A DNA stretch of 64,000 bases, taken from positions 1 to 64,000 of the IMG/VR virus record IMGVR_UViG_3300008108_000191. One strand, written 5' to 3'. The translations under genes were made by a program, and so were the position numbers. The stretch comes from a virus. The notes under the pieces are model-generated. The model ran no database searches. It was not told the origin of the DNA and saw nothing but the letters and a program-made list of their open reading frames with translations. Positions 58,852 to 64,000 of this stretch are shown one piece after another; the stretch's first letter is position 1; every line of letters starts with the position of its first letter.

Positions 58852-58859
58852 TATTTATC
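58852..58859 (-). promoter_or_regulatory. late promoter box (GATAAATA) for the 453-aa fibre
   Basis: GATAAATA on the minus strand, about 28 bp before the ATG at 58824. Confidence 0.6.
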
Positions 58860-58911
58860 TTTTCTTTGAATTCTTAAAGGATTATAACCAATATCATACA
58901 TAAAGTCAAAT

Positions 58912-58942
58912 AAAAAAAGAGAGTATAAAACTCTCCTTTTTT
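58912..58942 (-). terminator. terminator after the second small-RNA repeat
   Basis: Minus strand stem GGAGAGT / ACTCTCT with TTTAT loop and a T run; a T run on the other side makes it bidirectional. Confidence 0.75.
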
Positions 58943-59000
58943 AACCACCAACTCACCTCTCCCACCACAGAGAGGGTCTTCATTCCCAAAGATACAAGGA
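58942..59000 (-). repeat. 59-bp intergenic repeat, copy 2
   Basis: Matches 16715-16773 with one substitution. Located between the 89-aa gene and a terminator. No clear consensus promoter is visible directly upstream, so it may be transcribed from an upstream gene or be a relic. Confidence 0.92.
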
Positions 59001-59035
59001 ATCTTGAAGACCTTAAAGAGAACGTACACCCATCA

Positions 59036-59305
59036 TCAAAGATTAGTTAACCAAATGTTTTCAGCAAGTTTTGCTTCGCCAGTTATAATTGCAGATTCTA
59101 GATCTGAAATATCTTCTCCAGAATCTACAATTTCTTGGTCAGTAACAACAAGTTTAAGGTGTCCAACATTACGATCAATATTAGATTTTAAGTCTTTGGA
59201 GGGCGTTTCTCCACCATCTAATTTTTCAATAGCATCTTCAATCACCCAAACACTATCTTTAGCTACAGTAATTGTTTGCAAAATTTGTTCTTGAGTTCTT
59301 GCCAT
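59036..59305 (-). CDS. hypothetical protein, 89 aa
   Basis: MARTQEQILQTITVAKDSVW, then IEDAIEKLDGGETPSKDLKS: a helical protein with two long amphipathic helices, seen (as I recall) next to fibres in several marine phages. It starts three bases after the sulfotransferase. Function unknown. Confidence 0.7.
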   Translation of the reverse strand: MARTQEQILQTITVAKDSVWVIEDAIEKLDGGETPSKDLKSNIDRNVGHLKLVVTDQEIVDSGEDISDLESAIITGEAKLAENIWLTNL

Positions 59306-59308
59306 TTT

Positions 59309-60223
59309 TTAAGCTCCTATAAAGTTTTTTGAATCTTCAAAGACCTGATTATTTGCATTTATATTCAATTCAATATCTTCATAATCAATTGATTCAAGAT
59401 CTCTCCAAAATTCAAGTCCTTTACATCTTGATAAGATTTCATCGGAAAGAATTTCTTTTGGAGATAAAGAAGTTTTTTTCAACTCCTTTCTAACATAATG
59501 CATATCACTTAAACCATAAGTAGAGGCATCATTTTCCTCATTAATGTTAATAAGATTATCAAATTCGTGTTCATAATATTCTTCATCAAGAAACTCATAA
59601 ATTTTCTTCATTGTTTTTTCTGGAAAACTAACAAGATCATCATATTCAACAAAATGCAAATATTTTTCCTGCCCTTTCGTTAGTACATCACGAATTCCCA
59701 AATAACTTTGTCCAAGAATTCCAGATTCACTTACAAGAAATTCACAACGATTATCATCCGTTAATAAAATATTAGATTTAACTAACATATCATCAATAAA
59801 GTTTATTTTTCCATTTACTTCATATGGATTACGACGATGCATCGAAATAAAAGATGCTAAAATTTCATCAATGTTTCTAACAGGACAAATAATTTTTGGT
59901 GTAATTCCCAAGTAACCTTCAATGTAATGAATTCGATTTACCCAAGATCTATTCTTGTCAAAAATTACTGGTTTTTTTACATCAAAATAATATTGATGAA
60001 TAATATTGGAAATAATCATTGATGCTTGTTCTGGTTTTGGATATGCCAAAAACAACTCGTCCTGAGACAATTGTTGTTCTAACATAATCATCAACCCAGT
60101 CACAGGAGAACTAGGACCAGAATAAAACCTTGGATTTTGATTTAAAATGCTAGATAAAATTGTACTTCCAGAGCGAGGAAGTCCCGCCATAAAATAATAA
60201 GTTTTTTGCACTGGTTCTACCAT
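59309..60223 (-). CDS. PAPS-dependent sulfotransferase, 304 aa
   Basis: YYFMAGLPRSGSTILSSILN gives the 5'-phosphosulfate loop (PRSGST, about residues 15-20); ITPKIICPVRNIDEILASFI matches the 3'-phosphate-binding strand/helix (PVRN....ASF); FLDEEYYEHEFDNLININEE is the later conserved part. It would transfer sulfate from PAPS to a sugar or tyrosine. Nine bases after the GT9 gene and probably co-transcribed with it. Confidence 0.85.
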   Translation of the reverse strand: MVEPVQKTYYFMAGLPRSGSTILSSILNQNPRFYSGPSSPVTGLMIMLEQQLSQDELFLAYPKPEQASMIISNIIHQYYFDVKKPVIFDKNRSWVNRIHYIEGYLGITPKIICPVRNIDEILASFISMHRRNPYEVNGKINFIDDMLVKSNILLTDDNRCEFLVSESGILGQSYLGIRDVLTKGQEKYLHFVEYDDLVSFPEKTMKKIYEFLDEEYYEHEFDNLININEENDASTYGLSDMHYVRKELKKTSLSPKEILSDEILSRCKGLEFWRDLESIDYEDIELNINANNQVFEDSKNFIGA

Positions 60224-60232
60224 AGACTTAAT

Positions 60233-61135
60233 TTACTGAGCATCAACGGATTTAACAATTTCATTAAAATCAAACAGTTCGGTTCCCTCTTCATAAGGAT
60301 ACTCAACTTCATTACCATCAAAGTCAAAATCAAAAAGATAACTCCCCGGTAATTTAAAATCATATGGAACTGTTGTGGAGATATTATCATGCAGATCATA
60401 TCCAAATACTTTTGGACTAGTCCCATTCCAAAGAACTGTTGATTTTTTATTTAGTGCGGCAGCAGCATGTTGAACACAAGAATCAATTAAGATTCTTTTT
60501 TTAGCATGAAGAACAATACTAAAGTATTCCATCAAAGATAAAGATTTTTCTGGTGTTGCAAAAATGTGCTCGACACCTTCTAGTTTTGGCGAATTAACTT
60601 TTGTAAGTTGAATAATATGATATTCAGATTTATAATAATCTACAAGTTTTTCTGCAAGATCAAATGGCATATCTCTTGTCCAAGAATATGGTTTCGAATC
60701 AGTGGTCATAACTCCACCGTTAGTATGAATAATCATAACTGGTTTTTTTCGTTTCCAAACTTCTCTGGATATATTTTGTTGAAGTTTATTAAATCTTATT
60801 TCTGGTCTTTCTCTAGAATATTTAATACCATACATATCACACCAATTCTCAATTAAACGTTTACGTTTATGAATATGATTAGTTGTATAATATGGTTCAT
60901 TATGAAATAGAATAGAATCTTTATCTTGAATATATTCTTGATAAAAATACTGCGTTGTTCCTATGGTATAAACTCTATGAACATAAGGAAGATTTATAAA
61001 AATATCTGCATATGCACAGACTATAACTAATTTACGATCTGGGTGATTTGCTTTAATTGCTTTTGCTACTGCGGTGGCCGCAATATGTTTTCCAATACCA
61101 CCCTGCACATGAAAAATACTATATTTTGATTTCAT
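60233..61135 (-). CDS. GT9-like (heptosyltransferase-type) glycosyltransferase, 300 aa
   Basis: FHVQGGIGKHIAATAVAKAI, PDRKLVIVCAYADIFINLPY and ILIDSCVQHAAAALNKKSTV, LWNGTSPKVFGYD reproduce the GT9 pattern (G.GD/IG....a.al....p in front, then D...H.A..l..p.v.l.G.t.p). Such enzymes add heptose or other sugars to lipopolysaccharide cores. A perfect consensus promoter precedes it. Confidence 0.75.
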   Translation of the reverse strand: MKSKYSIFHVQGGIGKHIAATAVAKAIKANHPDRKLVIVCAYADIFINLPYVHRVYTIGTTQYFYQEYIQDKDSILFHNEPYYTTNHIHKRKRLIENWCDMYGIKYSRERPEIRFNKLQQNISREVWKRKKPVMIIHTNGGVMTTDSKPYSWTRDMPFDLAEKLVDYYKSEYHIIQLTKVNSPKLEGVEHIFATPEKSLSLMEYFSIVLHAKKRILIDSCVQHAAAALNKKSTVLWNGTSPKVFGYDLHDNISTTVPYDFKLPGSYLFDFDFDGNEVEYPYEEGTELFDFNEIVKSVDAQ

Positions 61136-61195
61136 AAATGAATGATTAACTTGAATGGGTCTACTTATAAAATATTATTATCAATTTATGGTGCA

Positions 61196-62494
61196 TTATA
61201 TTATATCATCTCTTTTTAAAACTGTCAATCCATTATTGTTTGTTTTATACTTATAAAATTTCCAGTGTGGATTCTTCATTACAAACTCAATAACCGCAGA
61301 TAACAATCCTTTATCATCTTTTCCATCTTCTCCTTTAAGACCAAATGTATATGTGTCATGAAATACAATATATTTTTGTGCCTTGTTTCCGTGAAGATTT
61401 AATTCCCGTTTAAGTTGATCATATATGTGAAAAGTATCAATAAACAATAAATCAGTCTCTTCAATTTCTATATCGAGAACATCTGCTTGAATATATTCCG
61501 CAGATTTTCCTTGTCGTTTAGCAAGATCAAAAAGTTTTTGAACATTTGAATCTAATATGATATCAAAGGAAAAAAGTTTAGCATTAGTGTTTAAAAATGC
61601 TCTAGTACTAACTCCTGTTCTAACTCCCATTTCCACTACGGTCTTACATTCTTTTGCTAATTCATAAAGTTCATGAACATTTTCGTTGATATCACTTGGT
61701 ATTTTCCTTGCTCTTTGATACTCTAAATCAAATACACCTGATTTTATATTTTTATCTTTACGTTGATGTTCATAAAGTTTTATCATATTGTGTGGGATTT
61801 CCCAATTTTTTCCATTGATAAAATGATCATATGATATCAAGTTTTTTGAATCTAATTCAATTCTTTTTGAAATATCACTGTCGGGGTCTTCAAACTTTGT
61901 AAGTGTTTCCGAAATAGTTCCTTTAATTTTATTTGAATTAATCGCGTAAATGTTTTTTGCATATTGTACAAAAAAATCATCACCATACCAAACTTGATAT
62001 AGAGATGGTATAACTTTATATGATTCTCTTAACATAAACATACAGATTCCGAATGCCCACGACTGACCTCCAATAGGTTTTGTGGGATCATAATTTAATT
62101 TTACAATCTCTTCTTTTGTATCAATATAATCATCAATTTTATAATTATTTTGCCTTCCCTGTAAATTTACACCAATCAAATCTCCATTTGAAAGATTAAA
62201 ATCAATAATCATATCAAATATTTCTGATGACACTTTAATATCATCATTTAATATTCCAATAATTTTAGATTTTGATCGAAAATATCCCTCATTCCAAGCA
62301 GGATTTACAAAAATATTTTTACCATATGAAATAATTTCAATTTTTGAGTGATTTAAAATCTCATAAGATGGTCTTTTTAATTTATTATTGTCAACGATAA
62401 TAATTTTGTTAATTGAGTTATGACTTACATAAGTTTGCAAAGATTCTTCAAATTTATTTGCAAACCACATTGTTGGAATAATGAGATCGATCAT
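61196..62494 (-). CDS. glycosyltransferase-methyltransferase fusion, 432 aa
   Basis: Residues 1-230: GT2-like region (LIIPTMWFANKFEESLQTYV, IIGILNDDIKVSSEIFDMII, WYGDDFFVQYAKNIY). Residues 265-432: a Methyltransf_24-type domain with TVVEMGVRTGVSTRAFLNTN, QADVLDIEIEETDLLFIDTF and YIVFHDTYTFGLKGEDG. A different methyltransferase class from the fusion at 54998. It overlaps the next gene upstream by four bases. Confidence 0.8.
   Translation of the reverse strand: MIDLIIPTMWFANKFEESLQTYVSHNSINKIIIVDNNKLKRPSYEILNHSKIEIISYGKNIFVNPAWNEGYFRSKSKIIGILNDDIKVSSEIFDMIIDFNLSNGDLIGVNLQGRQNNYKIDDYIDTKEEIVKLNYDPTKPIGGQSWAFGICMFMLRESYKVIPSLYQVWYGDDFFVQYAKNIYAINSNKIKGTISETLTKFEDPDSDISKRIELDSKNLISYDHFINGKNWEIPHNMIKLYEHQRKDKNIKSGVFDLEYQRARKIPSDINENVHELYELAKECKTVVEMGVRTGVSTRAFLNTNAKLFSFDIILDSNVQKLFDLAKRQGKSAEYIQADVLDIEIEETDLLFIDTFHIYDQLKRELNLHGNKAQKYIVFHDTYTFGLKGEDGKDDKGLLSAVIEFVMKNPHWKFYKYKTNNNGLTVLKRDDII
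61200..61228 (-). promoter_or_regulatory. perfect consensus sigma70 promoter for the GT9/sulfotransferase unit
   Basis: Minus strand: TTGACA (61228-61223), 17-bp spacer, TATAAT (61205-61200), overlapping the 3' end of the upstream fusion gene. Confidence 0.8.
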
Positions 62495-63132
62495 AAATTA
62501 TAACTCTTTTCAAAATTTCCTTTATATATTTTATTTCCAATATGTGATACTGTGTGTTTTGGATTTAACCAAATATCATATCCCAATTCCTTTATTTTTC
62601 TAGTTAATGCGACATCCTCTCCGATAAAACTTCCATTTTCAAAGGTATATTCACAAATATTTTTTAAAGGACTGTTACGAAATAGTAATTCTGTGTTTGT
62701 ATTCCACAAATCAATAATAACCTTACGAGTCAATTTAAGAAATCCTGTCCCACATTTTTCAATTTTAATATATCCATCGGTATCTTTTTGAATGTCATTA
62801 TTTAACCATACATTATATTTAATTTTTTTATCTTCCTTATTCACAACAGGTATTGTTATAACATCCTTTTCAGATTGAATAATTTCAATTAATGCTTTTT
62901 CATCCCAATATTCATCATCATCAATAAACACCATTACATCATAATTATCAGTATAAGATAATTTAAATAACTCATTTCTAGCCATTGGAAGAATACTTTC
63001 ATTAGCTAAAAAAACACATCTAATATCTAAGTCATTTTTGATTCCTAATTTAATAGATTCACATAAACTGTGAACAAAATAAGCATCAACTTTTTGATCA
63101 AGGCATGGTGTAGCAATTAAAACTTTTTTCAT
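62491..63132 (-). CDS. GT-A-fold glycosyltransferase, 213 aa
   Basis: MKKVLIATPCLDQKVDAYFV, FLANESILPMARNELFKLSY, DVMVFIDDDEYWDEKALIEI (DDD metal site) and GEDVALTRKIKELGYDIWLN reproduce a compact GT2/Anp1-like enzyme: nucleotide site, acidic triad and the 'EDval..ki...Gydiwl' helix. First gene of the right glycan operon. Confidence 0.8.
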   Translation of the reverse strand: MKKVLIATPCLDQKVDAYFVHSLCESIKLGIKNDLDIRCVFLANESILPMARNELFKLSYTDNYDVMVFIDDDEYWDEKALIEIIQSEKDVITIPVVNKEDKKIKYNVWLNNDIQKDTDGYIKIEKCGTGFLKLTRKVIIDLWNTNTELLFRNSPLKNICEYTFENGSFIGEDVALTRKIKELGYDIWLNPKHTVSHIGNKIYKGNFEKSYNL

Positions 63133-63166
63133 ATATTCTCACGTATCATACAGTATGTATGAGACT

Positions 63167-63196
63167 ATTATATCACGAATTTTCCAATATATCCAA
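63167..63196 (-). promoter_or_regulatory. sigma70-like promoter of the right glycan operon
   Basis: Minus strand: TTGGAT (63196-63191), 18-bp spacer, TATAAT (63172-63167), overlapping the end of the S74 fibre gene. Confidence 0.5.
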
Positions 63197-64000
63197 TCTT
63201 GATTTTAATACATCAACTTCCTCTGATAATTCCTTCACTGCATTTACAAGAACTGGAATCATATGATCTGATGTCAGTTTGAGATGCTCTGGATCATTTG
63301 AGTCTACAATAACAGGATTTTCTCCTTCTGCTTCAAGGACATTCTGGGCACTGAATCCATACCTACGCTTTCCTTCTATGTCCTTTAATTCATCAGTATC
63401 ACGGTCCTTAAAGGCATATTCAATTGGAGTAATATTATGAAGGAAACCTCTACCATGAGGAACAGGTCCAAAAATGCACTTGTCACGGCAATCAGAAACT
63501 GCTGTCCAAGCAACCTGGATAAGAGCACATGCATGACTGTTGTTACCCATAATGATGTAATTGGATTCTGTTGTAACATTACAAAGTCCTGTAGAACCCG
63601 TTCCAGCATTTTGTCCGAAGAAAAGATTATTAGTTCCAGTGGTGTTGCAGTAACCAGCATTACGTCCAATAAAGGTGTTGTTGCATCCACTGGTGTTGCA
63701 GATACCAGTATAAGCTCCAATGAAGATGTTAAAGGTTCCACTGGTGTTGCGGAATCCAGCACATTGTCCAATGAAGTTGTTAAAGGCTCCAGTGGTGTTG
63801 CATTGACCGGCACTAAATCCAATAAAGTTGTTATTGGATCCAGTGGTGTTGCTGAAACCAGCACATCGTCCAGCAAAGAAGTTAAAGGATCCACCGGTGT
63901 TGCAGTAACCAGCACTAAATCCAATAAAGTTGTTATTGGATCCAGTGGTGTTGCCGAAACCAGCATAAGCTCCAATGAAGGTGTTATTGGATCCAGTGGT
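63173..64000 (-). CDS. C-terminal part of a repeat-rich tail fibre with S74 chaperone (truncated by window)
   Basis: The frame that ends at 63173 stays open to the window edge, so a start at 63550 is artificial. From 64000 to about 63590 it encodes 20-residue repeats of the type NTTGSNNNFIGFSAGYC. The C-terminal 110 residues (FLHNITPIEYAFKDRD, KRRYGFSAQNVLEAEGENPV, HMIPVLVNAVKELSEEVDVL) are a Peptidase_S74 intramolecular chaperone with a final coiled coil. A receptor-binding or shaft fibre; its N-terminus lies outside. Confidence 0.88.
   Translation of the reverse strand, partial: TTGSNNTFIGAYAGFGNTTGSNNNFIGFSAGYCNTGGSFNFFAGRCAGFSNTTGSNNNFIGFSAGQCNTTGAFNNFIGQCAGFRNTSGTFNIFIGAYTGICNTSGCNNTFIGRNAGYCNTTGTNNLFFGQNAGTGSTGLCNVTTESNYIIMGNNSHACALIQVAWTAVSDCRDKCIFGPVPHGRGFLHNITPIEYAFKDRDTDELKDIEGKRRYGFSAQNVLEAEGENPVIVDSNDPEHLKLTSDHMIPVLVNAVKELSEEVDVLKSRLDILENS
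63592..64000 (-). repeat. 60-bp tandem repeats in the S74 fibre
   Basis: About seven imperfect 60-bp units containing ATTGGATCCAGTGGTGTTGC-like stretches on the plus strand. Each encodes one 20-residue N..G.NN.FIG..AG unit. Likely to expand or contract by recombination. Confidence 0.88.

Noticed and set aside
63385-63975. 196-aa Leu/Thr-rich ORF
   Set aside because: Out-of-frame reading of the tandem repeats of the S74 fibre, whose own frame is open to the window edge.
1-64000. Photosynthesis or carbon-metabolism host genes (psbA, hli, talC, etc.)
   Set aside because: Looked for characteristic motifs and found none in this window.

Overview
The window looks like part of a T4-like cyanophage (cyanomyovirus) genome of the kind that infects marine Synechococcus or Prochlorococcus. 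It carries recognisable T4 core genes: a UvsW-type helicase, gp32, gp33, gp59, and the baseplate/tail proteins gp4, gp5, gp26, gp27, gp48, gp53 and a probable gp54. It also carries genes typical of marine T4-like phages: phoH, thyX, a glutaredoxin, 2-oxoglutarate oxygenases, collagen-like fibres and DUF4278/DUF1825-like small proteins. Genes are packed with ATGA or TAATG overlaps, base composition is AT-rich, and nearly everything lies on the minus strand. No photosynthesis gene was found.

Layout. 1-5.7 kb: a run of small overlapping conserved genes, one GIY-YIG homing endonuclease and a 2OG oxygenase. 5.7-7.0 kb: uvsW. 7.0-15.5 kb: fibre genes (a zinc ribbon, a Gly/Cys-rich adhesin, a 549-aa fibre and a 1749-aa fibre with an S74 chaperone). 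15.5-16.8 kb: a control/RNA island with a small acidic protein, three tRNA-like genes, a structured RNA between them, a Phd/YefM-like antitoxin, two consensus sigma70 promoters in tandem and a terminator-linked small RNA that recurs at 58.9 kb. 16.8-27.6 kb: accessory fibre region with a sulfotransferase, a 2OG oxygenase, two Gly-rich adhesins, three collagen-like fibres and a lectin/propeller protein. 27.6-40.1 kb: late tail module with a 1304-aa beta-helix fibre, spike, gp5 and gp27 hub proteins, two tape-measure-like proteins (one with a SleB-like wall hydrolase), gp26 and a probable gp54. 40.1-42.7 kb: the only plus-strand block (gp4, unknown, gp48, gp53). 42.7-43.2 kb: a broken Mom-like DNA-modification gene. 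43.2-49.5 kb: replication and late-transcription block (gp32, a DUF1825-like protein, gp59, a putative peptidase, gp33, a PD-(D/E)XK nuclease, phoH, an HNH endonuclease, thyX). 49.6-52.3 kb: micro-ORFs, glutamine-riboswitch-like elements, a highly structured leader and nrdC. 52.3-63.1 kb: a sugar/sulfate island (glycosyltransferases, UDP-galactopyranose mutase, two glycosyltransferase-methyltransferase fusions, a sulfotransferase) built around another collagen-like fibre. 63.2-64 kb: the C-terminal end of a repeat-rich S74 fibre that runs off the window.

How it fits together. Two promoter classes are visible. Many structural genes are preceded by an ATAAATA/CTAAATA box, the known T4-type late promoter motif read by gp55/gp33. 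The uvsW, gp32, small-RNA and glycan-island genes have sigma70-like promoters (about TTGACA, 17 bp, TATAAT) that often overlap the 3' end of the upstream gene. The abundance of fibres next to sulfotransferases, glycosyltransferases and oxygenases suggests, as inference, that this phage decorates its own fibres or remodels the host surface glycan.
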